64,000 bases of DNA from contig NZ_CP077073.1 of the NCBI RefSeq assembly GCF_019139535.1, forward strand, positions 5,422,501-5,486,500, given 5' to 3'. Positions 10,289 to 17,820 of this stretch are shown piece after piece. A program made the position numbers and the translations under genes. Origin of the DNA: Pseudomonas muyukensis. Lineage in GTDB: Bacteria > Pseudomonadota > Gammaproteobacteria > Pseudomonadales > Pseudomonadaceae. A model generated the notes under the pieces. The model saw only the letters and a program-made list of their open reading frames with translations. It had not been told where the DNA came from and did no database searches. The number at the start of each line of letters is the position of its first letter. Position 1 is the stretch's first letter.

Positions 10289-10657
10289 ATGAGCGACCAC
10301 GACGAACGCCGCCGTTTCCAGCGCATCGCCTTCGATGCCCCCACCGAGCTGCGCCAAGGCGAGCGGCGCTGGCCGGTCACCCTGCTCGACCTTTCGTTGA
10401 AGGGGCTGCTGATCAAGCGCCCCGAACCTTGGGACGCGGACCTGACCCAGGATTTCGACGCGATCATCCATCTGAACGACAAGAAAACCCAGGTGCTGAT
10501 GCAGGTCGAACTGCGCCATGAGGAACCTAACCGCCTAGGTTTCATTTGCCTGCACATCGACATCGATTCAATGACTCATTTGCACCGTCTTGTGGAATTG
10601 AACGTGGGCGACAGCACCGAAATGATGCGCGAGCTGCGCGAACTCATCGAAGATTGA
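10289..10657 (+). CDS. mapZ: PilZ-domain c-di-GMP adaptor, MapZ-like
   Basis: A 122-residue single-domain PilZ protein. The c-di-GMP binding signature is complete: RRRFQR at residues 7-12 and DLSLKG after it. The N-terminus (MSDHDERRRFQRIAFDA) and the end (HLHRLVELNVGD) closely resemble P. aeruginosa MapZ (PA4608) as I remember it, which also lies next to cstA. MapZ binds the chemotaxis methyltransferase CheR1 and alters flagellar switching when c-di-GMP rises. ATG 10289 has GGAGAA seven bases upstream. Confidence 0.85.
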   Translation: MSDHDERRRFQRIAFDAPTELRQGERRWPVTLLDLSLKGLLIKRPEPWDADLTQDFDAIIHLNDKKTQVLMQVELRHEEPNRLGFICLHIDIDSMTHLHRLVELNVGDSTEMMRELRELIED

Positions 10658-10839
10658 TATCTCTTAGCCTGCTAACAATCTGGCCGTGACGGCTTTCTTG
10701 TCCGGCCAGACAGCTTTCACTCGATTTCCGGCCCTCTTGTACACATCCCTCTAGGACAGCCTTCGACACGTTGGAACGCAACGTGCATCAGGGTTTCGTG
10801 CACCCTGAAGGCACCCCTGCCGGCGCTACGATCAAAACT

Positions 10840-10849
10840 TTGTATACAA
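10840..10849. promoter_or_regulatory. Palindromic operator candidate upstream of the permease
   Basis: Perfect 10-bp palindrome TTGTATACAA, 69 bp before the permease start, in an A/T-rich pocket of otherwise GC-rich DNA. GntR-family regulators of purine and pyrimidine genes often bind such sites. No regulator gene lies adjacent, so the link is an inference. Confidence 0.4.
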
Positions 10850-10917
10850 TTCTTGTGGCAATGTTTTGTCAGACTTGTCTACAGTAGCGCCACAACAATA
10901 AACAGAGAGCCTGCTCC

Positions 10918-12435
10918 ATGACCACGTCCCCCAGCACGTCTCCCGCCCCGCGCCCCGAGGACGAGAACCTCGGCCTTGGCGCCAACCTGGCCTACGGGCT
11001 GCAGCATGTCCTGACCATGTATGGAGGGATCGTCGCGGTACCGCTGATCCTCGGCCAGGCCGCCGGCCTGGCCCCGGCGGAAATCGGCCTGCTGATCGCG
11101 GCCTCGCTGTTCGCCGGCGGGCTTGCGACGTTGCTGCAGACCCTTGGGCTGCCGTTCTTCGGTTGCCAGCTGCCACTGGTCCAGGGCGTCTCGTTCGCCG
11201 GCGTGGCGACCATGGGGGCGATTCTCGGCAGCCAGGGTGGCGGTGGCCTGCCGGCGGTGCTGGGCGCGGTGATGGCGGCCTCGTTGATCGGCTTCCTGAT
11301 CACCCCGGTGTTCTCGCGTATCACCAAGTTCTTCCCGCCCTTGGTGACCGGTATCGTCATCACCACCATCGGCCTCACCCTGATGCCCGTTGCCGCGCGC
11401 TGGGTGATGGGCGGCAACAGCGCCTCGCCGGAGTTCGGCAGCATGGCCAACATCGGCCTGGCGGCGCTGACCTTCGCCATCGTCCTGCTGCTGAGCAAGC
11501 TGGGCAGCGCAAGCATTTCGCGCCTGTCGATCTTGCTGGCGATGGTCGCCGGTACCTTGATCGCCTGGTCGCTGGGCATGGCCGACTTCAGCAAGGTCAC
11601 CGAAGGCCCGATCTTCGCCTTCCCCACCCCGTTCCACTTCGGCATGCCGACCTTCCACATCGCCGCGATCCTGTCGATGTGCATCGTGATCATGGTGACC
11701 CTGGTCGAAACCTCGGCCGATATCCTCGCGGTCGGCGAGATCATCGACACCAAGGTCGACTCCAAGCGCCTGGGCAACGGCCTGCGCGCCGACATGGCAT
11801 CGAGCATCCTGGCGCCGATCTTCGGCTCGTTCACCCAGAGCGCCTTCGCCCAGAACGTCGGCCTGGTGGCCGTGACCGGGGTCAAGAGCCGCTACGTGGT
11901 GGCCACCGGCGGCGTGATCCTGGTGGTGCTCGGGCTGTTGCCGATCATGGGCCGGGTGATCGCGGCCGTACCTACCCCGGTACTCGGCGGCGCCGGTATC
12001 GTGCTGTTTGGCACCGTGGCCGCCAGCGGCATCCGTACCCTGTCGAAAGTCAGCTACAAGAACAACGTCAACCTGATCATCGTCGCCGCCTCGCTGGGCT
12101 TCGGCATGATCCCGATCGCGGCGCCGAACTTCTACCACAGCTTCCCGAGCTGGTTCGAAACCATCTTCCACTCCGGCATCAGCTCGGCGGCGATCATGGC
12201 GATCGTGCTGAACCTGATGTTCAACCACTTCACCACCGGCAACTCGGAAAACCAGTCGGTGTTCGCCGCGGCCTACGAGCGCACCATCCAGTACTCGGAC
12301 ATCTCCGCCCTGCGTGATGGCGACTACTTCAAGGATGGCAAGCTGTTCGACGCCGAGGGCAACGAGGTACCGGTGATGGAGCTGGACGAGCATGGCAACG
12401 AGGCGCCCCGACGCAAGGCGGTCGCCGAACACTGA
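10918..12435 (+). CDS. Nucleobase:cation symporter-2 (uracil/xanthine permease family)
   Basis: A 505-residue inner-membrane protein with about 14 predicted helices. The NCS2 signature appears as QSAFAQNVGLVAVTGVKSR, and the conserved helix 8 acidic region as LVETSADILAVGE. The N-terminus GLQHVLTMYGG and the QLPLVQGVSF stretch are typical of the family. A hydrophilic tail of about 60 residues follows the last helix. The family covers uracil, xanthine and uric acid carriers; I cannot assign the substrate. Monocistronic, with a terminator after it. Confidence 0.9.
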   Translation: MTTSPSTSPAPRPEDENLGLGANLAYGLQHVLTMYGGIVAVPLILGQAAGLAPAEIGLLIAASLFAGGLATLLQTLGLPFFGCQLPLVQGVSFAGVATMGAILGSQGGGGLPAVLGAVMAASLIGFLITPVFSRITKFFPPLVTGIVITTIGLTLMPVAARWVMGGNSASPEFGSMANIGLAALTFAIVLLLSKLGSASISRLSILLAMVAGTLIAWSLGMADFSKVTEGPIFAFPTPFHFGMPTFHIAAILSMCIVIMVTLVETSADILAVGEIIDTKVDSKRLGNGLRADMASSILAPIFGSFTQSAFAQNVGLVAVTGVKSRYVVATGGVILVVLGLLPIMGRVIAAVPTPVLGGAGIVLFGTVAASGIRTLSKVSYKNNVNLIIVAASLGFGMIPIAAPNFYHSFPSWFETIFHSGISSAAIMAIVLNLMFNHFTTGNSENQSVFAAAYERTIQYSDISALRDGDYFKDGKLFDAEGNEVPVMELDEHGNEAPRRKAVAEH

Positions 12436-12458
12436 TCGCTGACCACGACGGTCATCGA

Positions 12459-12494
12459 GGGGAGCCGCACGCGCATCGTCGGCTCCCTTTTTTG
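12459..12494 (+). terminator. Terminator of the NCS2 permease gene
   Basis: Hairpin GGGAGCCG/CGGCTCCC followed by TTTTTT, located between the permease and the convergent hasF gene. Confidence 0.9.
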
Positions 12495-12517
12495 TGCATG
12501 CCAGCCCGCGCCCTCGA

Positions 12518-13873
12518 TCAACCCGCCGAGTCGCCCTGGCCGGGCGCCGCGAAGTACCCATTCAACACCTGCAAGTCCCCCGCCTGCAGCACCCCCGCCA
12601 GATAGCGCAGCTGCAACCACGCCCGCAGGTACTCGTGCCGCGCCTGGGCCAGGTCGCGGCGGGCGCCGAACAACTGCTGCTCGGCGTCCAGTACATCGAG
12701 GTTGACCCGCTCGCCGCCCTGCACGCTCTTGCGCGTGGCCTGCACCAACGCCGCGGCCGCCTTCACCGCCAGGTCGTAGGCGCGAACCTTCGCCGTGCCG
12801 CTGGCGCACAGGTTGAACTGCCGGCGCAACTGGTTGAGCGTGTCGTGCAACTGCGCATCCAGCTCGAACCCCGCCGCATCGCGCTGCGCCCGCGCCTGGC
12901 GCACCGCAGCCGAGACACCACCGCCGGCGAACAGCGGCAGGTTGACCTGCAGGCCGATGCTGTCGGTGTCATAGCGCTGGTTGTAGCTGCTCTCGGAACT
13001 GGAACTGGAAATCCCCTTGCTGGCGTAGGCACTCAGCGACGGCAGATGGCCGGCGCGCTGGCGCTCGATGTTCTGTTCGGCCACCTCCAGCCCGTGGCGC
13101 TGGCTGGCCAGCTCGGCGTTGTGGGCCACGGCCAGGTCGCGCCAGGGTTCGAAGCGCGCAGGCGCCAGCGGCTGGATATGGAAATCGCCGGTCATCGGCG
13201 CCAGGTCCTCGACCCTCACCGCCTCGCCGATGATCGCCTGCAAGCTGCGCAGCGCCGCGTCCAGGTTGTCCCCGGCCTCGATCTCCTGGGCCTGGGCCAG
13301 CTCGTAGCGGGCGCGGGTTTCCAGCACATCGGTGCGGGTGCCCTCGCCACCCTTGAGGCGTCGCTGGTTGAGCTGCAACTGTTCGGCATAGGTGCGCCGC
13401 TGGGCCTGGGCCAGGGCGATCTGCTCGTTGGCGAACAGCGCCTCGCTGTAGGCGCCGAACAGCCGCACCATCAACGCCTGGCCACGCCCGCGAAAGCGCT
13501 CGTCGGCCAGGGCCGCCTGGGCCAGGCCGCTGCGGTACTGGCTCCAGGCGGCGTAGTCGAACAGTGGCTGTTGCAGGGTCAGGGTCGAGGTGTAGCTGCG
13601 GTAGTCGCGCTGGCTGGTGATATCGCCGAACGCGCTGCGCTGGGTCACCTCGGAGTCATTGCGCGCGCGGTTGTAGCGGTACGACAGGTTCGGCAGCAGG
13701 CCGGCCCGGCCGATCGCCAGGTGCTCGAGCCCGGCCAGGCGTTCGGCCGCCGCCGCCTTGAACGTCGGGTCGTTGCGCAGGGCCAGGGCATAGGCGTCAC
13801 CCAGGTCCAGGGCCAGGGCCGGCCCACTCAAGCCCAACAGCAGGGCCAGCACAGCCAGACGCATGGGCATCAT
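12518..13873 (-). CDS. hasF: TolC-family outer-membrane channel of the Has type I secretion system
   Basis: A 451-residue TolC/AprF-like protein with a signal peptide (LAVLALLLGLSGPALA). The two-fold TolC repeat begins with DLGDAYALALRNDPTF and later shows FARPEPW-type and VRVEDLAPM segments. It forms the outer-membrane duct for HasA export with HasD and HasE. Its ATG overlaps the hasE stop codon (13870-13873), so the genes are translationally coupled. Last gene of the locus, converging on the permease gene. Confidence 0.92.
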   Translation of the reverse strand: MMPMRLAVLALLLGLSGPALALDLGDAYALALRNDPTFKAAAAERLAGLEHLAIGRAGLLPNLSYRYNRARNDSEVTQRSAFGDITSQRDYRSYTSTLTLQQPLFDYAAWSQYRSGLAQAALADERFRGRGQALMVRLFGAYSEALFANEQIALAQAQRRTYAEQLQLNQRRLKGGEGTRTDVLETRARYELAQAQEIEAGDNLDAALRSLQAIIGEAVRVEDLAPMTGDFHIQPLAPARFEPWRDLAVAHNAELASQRHGLEVAEQNIERQRAGHLPSLSAYASKGISSSSSESSYNQRYDTDSIGLQVNLPLFAGGGVSAAVRQARAQRDAAGFELDAQLHDTLNQLRRQFNLCASGTAKVRAYDLAVKAAAALVQATRKSVQGGERVNLDVLDAEQQLFGARRDLAQARHEYLRAWLQLRYLAGVLQAGDLQVLNGYFAAPGQGDSAG

Positions 13874-15213
13874 TCCTCCGCCAGGGCGACATGCACCCGG
13901 TCGGCCAACGGCTTGAACAAGTAGTTGAGCAACGAGCGCTCGCCGGTCCGCACGAAGGCCTCCACCGGCATGCCTGGGCGGATATCAAGCCCGGCGAGCT
14001 GGCGCTGGCCGGCTTCGCCGACCTTGATCCGCACCTGGTAGTAAGGCTGCTGGGTCTTGTCGTCGAGCAGCCGGTCGGCCGACACCAGGGTCACCTCGCC
14101 GGTCACCCGGGGCGTGGTGCTCTGGTTGAAGGCGACGAACAACAGCTCGACCGCAAGCCCCGGCCTGAGCCGGTCCACCAGCTCCAGCGGGGCGCGGGCG
14201 TCGACCAGCAGCGGCGCATCGCCGGGGACGATCTCCATCAGCGACTGGCCACGGCCGATCACGCCACCGTTGGTGAACACGCTCAAGCCCACCACGGTAC
14301 CGGCCACCGGCGCGCGCACCTGGGTATGGGCCAGTTCGAAATCGGCACTGCGCAAGCGGTTGCCCAGGTCCTCGGCGCTGGCCTGCAACTCGCTCAACTG
14401 CTGGCGCACGTCGTTCTGGAACTCCTGGCGGCGCTGGCTGCCACGTAGCTTGAGCTCCTGCACCTGGCGCCGGGTGCGGCCGATCGCGCCCATGTCCTCG
14501 GCAATCGAGCCATTGACCTGGGCCAGCAAGCGCTCGCTGTCGAGCAGGCGGTTGCGCGCGATGTAGCCGTCCCGGGCCAGCTCGCGCAGCCCGCCAAGCT
14601 GCTCATCGAGGGCATCGCGCTGGGCCTGCTTGCTGGCCAGCGAACCTTGCAGGCCGAGCAGCGAGGCCTCGGCGCCTGCGATGCTCTCGTCGAGGCCGGC
14701 CAGCTCCATCTGCAAGGCTTGCCGGCGGCTGGCCAGCAATTGCCGCTGGGCCTCCAGGGCGTTCGCCACCCACGGCGTGGCGGCCTGCTCGCGCAACGCC
14801 GCAGGGAAGTCGATCAGCGCCTGGCCGTCCCGCTCGGCCAGCAGCCGCGCCTCGCCGGCCCGGGCATTGACGTACTGCACCCGCAACGAGCCTTGCTGGG
14901 CCTGGGCCTGGGTGGCATCCATGCGCAACAGCACCTGGCCGGCGCCCACCTGGTCGCCGTCGCGCACCAGCAATTGCTCGATCACCCCGCCGGTGGGGTG
15001 CTGCACCGCCTGGCGACTGCCCGCCACCACCAGGTTGCCGCTGAGCGGCACGCCTTTGTCCAGCGGCGCCAGGGCACCCCACAGCAAAAAGCCGCCAAGG
15101 CCGACAAGCACCAGCCAGCGCCCGGCCCGTGCCGGGCCCCGGGCATCGTCGCGCAGGGGATGAAGGTTGTGCGCCGCGGCTGGCGCGGCAGAAAACAACG
15201 GATGCACGCTCAT
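13870..15213 (-). CDS. hasE: Membrane-fusion (HlyD-family) protein of the Has exporter
   Basis: A 447-residue adaptor. One N-terminal transmembrane helix (WLVLVGLGGFLLWGALAPLD) is followed by a lipoyl half-motif (VQHPTGGVIEQLLVRDGDQV), a long coiled-coil region, the second lipoyl half (ADFELAHTQVRAPVAGTVVG) and a beta-barrel region. This is the architecture of type I secretion adaptors such as HasE/PrtE. It starts two bases after the hasD stop codon and overlaps hasF. Confidence 0.94.
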   Translation of the reverse strand: MSVHPLFSAAPAAAHNLHPLRDDARGPARAGRWLVLVGLGGFLLWGALAPLDKGVPLSGNLVVAGSRQAVQHPTGGVIEQLLVRDGDQVGAGQVLLRMDATQAQAQQGSLRVQYVNARAGEARLLAERDGQALIDFPAALREQAATPWVANALEAQRQLLASRRQALQMELAGLDESIAGAEASLLGLQGSLASKQAQRDALDEQLGGLRELARDGYIARNRLLDSERLLAQVNGSIAEDMGAIGRTRRQVQELKLRGSQRRQEFQNDVRQQLSELQASAEDLGNRLRSADFELAHTQVRAPVAGTVVGLSVFTNGGVIGRGQSLMEIVPGDAPLLVDARAPLELVDRLRPGLAVELLFVAFNQSTTPRVTGEVTLVSADRLLDDKTQQPYYQVRIKVGEAGQRQLAGLDIRPGMPVEAFVRTGERSLLNYLFKPLADRVHVALAEE

Positions 15214-15215
15214 GC

Positions 15216-16958
15216 TCAGGATCTCTGGCTGCCTTGGTTGAAGCTGTAACTGACGCCGCCGCGCGCAGGCGCGACGGCTGGGCGCGCGGCCGCCTGCAAG
15301 ACCCGGGCGGTCGGCCCGAAGTTGAGCATCTGGCCGCCTTGCAGCACCAGCAGCTTGTCCAGCCCCACCAGCAGGCTCGACTTGTGGCTGATCATCACCA
15401 CCGTGCGCGCCTGCGCCTTCAGCGCTGCCAGCGCCGCCAGCAGGGCCCGCTCGCCGGGCTCGTCGAGGTTGGCGTTGGGCTCGTCCAGCACCACCAGGGC
15501 CGGTAGCCCGTAAAGCGCGCGGGCCAGGCCGATGCGCTGGCGCTGGCCGCCCGACAGCCCGGCGCCGCCCTCGCCCAGCACGGTGTCATAGCCCTGGGGC
15601 AAGGTCAGGATCAGTTCGTGCACCCCAGCCAGCTGCGCCGCCGCCACCACCTTGTCGGCATCCACCGGGCCCAGGCGGGCGATGTTCTCGGCGATGCTGC
15701 CGGCGAACAATTGGACATCCTGGGGCAGGTAGCCGACATGCTGGCCCAGCTGTTGCCGGTCCCACTGGGCCAGCGCCGCGCCGTCCAGGCAAACCTTGCC
15801 CGCCGCCGGGCTGGCGGCGCCCACCAGCAGGCGCGCCAGGGTGGTCTTGCCGGAGCCGGACGCGCCGATCAAGCCCAGCGACTCGCCGGCCGCCAGCTCG
15901 AAGCCGATACCACTCAGGCACGGGCGCTCGGCGCCCGGCACCCGCCCGGCCAGTTGCTCGACCAGCACCTGCCCGCGCGGCGCCGGCAACGGCATGCCGG
16001 CAGCCAGCGGCGGATAGGCCTGCAGCAGCGCAGCGACCCGCGCATAGGCCTGGCGCGCGGCGCCCCACTGGCGCCACACCGCGATCAACTGGTCGATCGG
16101 CGCCAGCACCCGGGCCATGAGGATCGAGCCGGCAATCATCATGCCTGGGGTGATCAACTGCTCCAGCGCCAGCCAGGCGCCCAGCCCCAGTACCAGCGAT
16201 TGCAACGCCAGGCGGACCACCTTGGACAGCGCCGTGACCGCGGCCATGCGTTCGCTGCCAAGGTTCTGCAAGGCCAGAAAGCCCTGTTGCACAAGGCTCC
16301 AGCGCTGCCGCACCACCCCAAGCATGCCCATGGCGGCGATCGCCTCGGCGTTGCGCAGGTTGCCCGCGGCCTGCTGCATGGCCTGCTGCGACAAGCGCCC
16401 GGCCTCGGCGAACGGGCCCTGGGTCAGGCGCTCGTTGAGCCAGGCCAACCCGGCCAGCAGCAGCGCGCCGACCAACGCCAGCAAGCCCAGCCAGGGGCTG
16501 AACAGGAAGATCACCAACAGGTAGAGCGGGAACCACGGCGCATCGAAGAAGGCGAACAGCGCCTGCCCGGTGGCGAACTGGCGCAGGCTGGTGAGGTCGG
16601 CCAGCGCCTGTTGCGCGCCGTCCCGATGCCCGGCCAGGCTCGCCTGGCTGGCGGCCTCGAACACCCGCGGCGCCAGGCGCAGGTCCAGGCGGGTGCCCAG
16701 GCGGATCACCACCTGGCTGCGCAGCCACTCCAGCGCGCCCATGAAGGCGAACAGGCCCAGCACCATCAGGCTGAGCATCAGCAGGGTCATCTCGTTGCCC
16801 GACGATAGCACCCGGTCGTAGACCTGCAGCATGTACAGCGCCGGCGCCAGCATCAGCAGGTTGATCACGGCGGTGAACAGGGCGACATTGCCCAGCCCGC
16901 CACGGCACGCCAGCAGGGCCTGGCGCAATTCGCCGGTGGCTTTGCGCGGTGTCTTCAT
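15216..16958 (-). CDS. hasD: ABC transporter (ATPase-permease) of the Has type I secretion system
   Basis: A 580-residue ABC exporter half. An N-terminal six-helix membrane domain ([20 protein letters not shown], typical of PrtD/HasD) is followed by an ATPase domain with Walker [13 protein letters not shown], signature [15 protein letters not shown] and Walker [16 protein letters not shown] 16958 ([15 protein letters not shown]) is chosen because upstream codons in the longer frame lack family character and it has GAGG in front. HasD recognises the C-terminal signal of HasA. It is separated from hasA by 162 bp containing two strong stem-loops. Confidence 0.93.
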   Translation of the reverse strand: MKTPRKATGELRQALLACRGGLGNVALFTAVINLLMLAPALYMLQVYDRVLSSGNEMTLLMLSLMVLGLFAFMGALEWLRSQVVIRLGTRLDLRLAPRVFEAASQASLAGHRDGAQQALADLTSLRQFATGQALFAFFDAPWFPLYLLVIFLFSPWLGLLALVGALLLAGLAWLNERLTQGPFAEAGRLSQQAMQQAAGNLRNAEAIAAMGMLGVVRQRWSLVQQGFLALQNLGSERMAAVTALSKVVRLALQSLVLGLGAWLALEQLITPGMMIAGSILMARVLAPIDQLIAVWRQWGAARQAYARVAALLQAYPPLAAGMPLPAPRGQVLVEQLAGRVPGAERPCLSGIGFELAAGESLGLIGASGSGKTTLARLLVGAASPAAGKVCLDGAALAQWDRQQLGQHVGYLPQDVQLFAGSIAENIARLGPVDADKVVAAAQLAGVHELILTLPQGYDTVLGEGGAGLSGGQRQRIGLARALYGLPALVVLDEPNANLDEPGERALLAALAALKAQARTVVMISHKSSLLVGLDKLLVLQGGQMLNFGPTARVLQAAARPAVAPARGGVSYSFNQGSQRS

Positions 16959-17025
16959 CGAAGGCCTCGACAAGCGTGGCGAGCGCGCCATTGACCCGGC
17001 GGCGCTCGCCTCGCAGAATTCGCTG

Positions 17026-17109
17026 GCACCACGGCCTGGGCCCGACAAGACACGGGCCGTGGTGCGCTTTCAGCGGCCAATGGCGGAGCGATCTGCCATT
17101 GGCCTTTTT
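17026..17109. promoter_or_regulatory. Two stem-loops between hasA and hasD
   Basis: First stem: an 11-bp perfect inverted repeat (GCACCACGGCC/GGCCGTGGTGC, 17026-17065). Second stem: a 10-bp perfect repeat (GGCCAATGGC/GCCATTGGCC, 17075-17104) with a T-run on its plus-strand side. On the minus-strand has transcript they lie immediately after hasA, where they could cause partial termination or protect the hasRA message, so that HasA is made in excess over the exporter. The effect is inferred; the stems are seen. Confidence 0.65.
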
Positions 17110-17120
17110 CATGCCTGGCT

Positions 17121-17738
17121 TCAGGCCGCCAGGGCCAGGTCCTCAGGCAGCGCCTGCACACCCACGGCCTCGGCCGAGGCAACGCTGGCGGCACCGCCAC
17201 CCAGGGCCGCGGCAACCACGTCGAAGGTGTCGTTGGTCGACACCCCATAGCTGGCCAGCAGGTTGTCCAGCACCCCTTCCAGGGCCGAGGTGTTGCCCTG
17301 CATCAGGCCGTAGATCACGCTCTGCACTTCGTTGCCGGCACGGCCAGCGCCCTGCGCGGCATCCAGGTCCAGGCCATTGAAGCTGACCACGTAGTTGCCC
17401 AGGCTGAAGTCGCTGCCATTGCCGCCCCCCAGCACCTCGCCCAGCGAGACGTTGTCCAGCGAGCCCCACAGGTAGTGGTTGAGGTTGTCGCCCGGCGCCT
17501 TGGACGGGTCGAACACATAGTGCAGGCCGTTGGCGCTGTCGCTGTCGGCGACGAAGGCGTAGTCGGAGTTGTTGCGACCGTGGGTGGCGTACTGGTCGCC
17601 ATCGAAGGTGCCGTTGCTGAAGCCGCCGGTGTTGCTGTAGCCATGGCCGGCGGTGACGAAGCCTGCGCTCCAGAACGCCAGGTAGTCGTCGATGGTCGAG
17701 CTGGCGAAGGCGGCATCGTAGTTGACAGTAATGCTCAT
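17121..17738 (-). CDS. hasA: Secreted haemophore HasA
   Basis: A 205-residue haem-binding protein exported by HasDEF without cleavage of an N-terminal signal. It resembles P. aeruginosa HasAp throughout: start MSITVNYDAAF, haem ligand His32 on the first loop (FVTAGHGYSNTGGF), second-loop Tyr74 in LHYVF, and an NHYLWG segment corresponding to the region of the His that supports the tyrosine ligand. VIYGLMQGNTSALEG and the C-terminal secretion signal ALPEDLALAA are also conserved. ATG 17738 has GAGGAA upstream; the seven-codon extension does not fit the family. Confidence 0.96.
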   Translation of the reverse strand: MSITVNYDAAFASSTIDDYLAFWSAGFVTAGHGYSNTGGFSNGTFDGDQYATHGRNNSDYAFVADSDSANGLHYVFDPSKAPGDNLNHYLWGSLDNVSLGEVLGGGNGSDFSLGNYVVSFNGLDLDAAQGAGRAGNEVQSVIYGLMQGNTSALEGVLDNLLASYGVSTNDTFDVVAAALGGGAASVASAEAVGVQALPEDLALAA

Positions 17739-17820
17739 GACGGTTCCTCGTTGTTGCACAGTGATGACGAAGGCGTGCTGCGTGCCTTCGCGTCGCCCGG
17801 AATGGGCAAACCCGGTTGGA

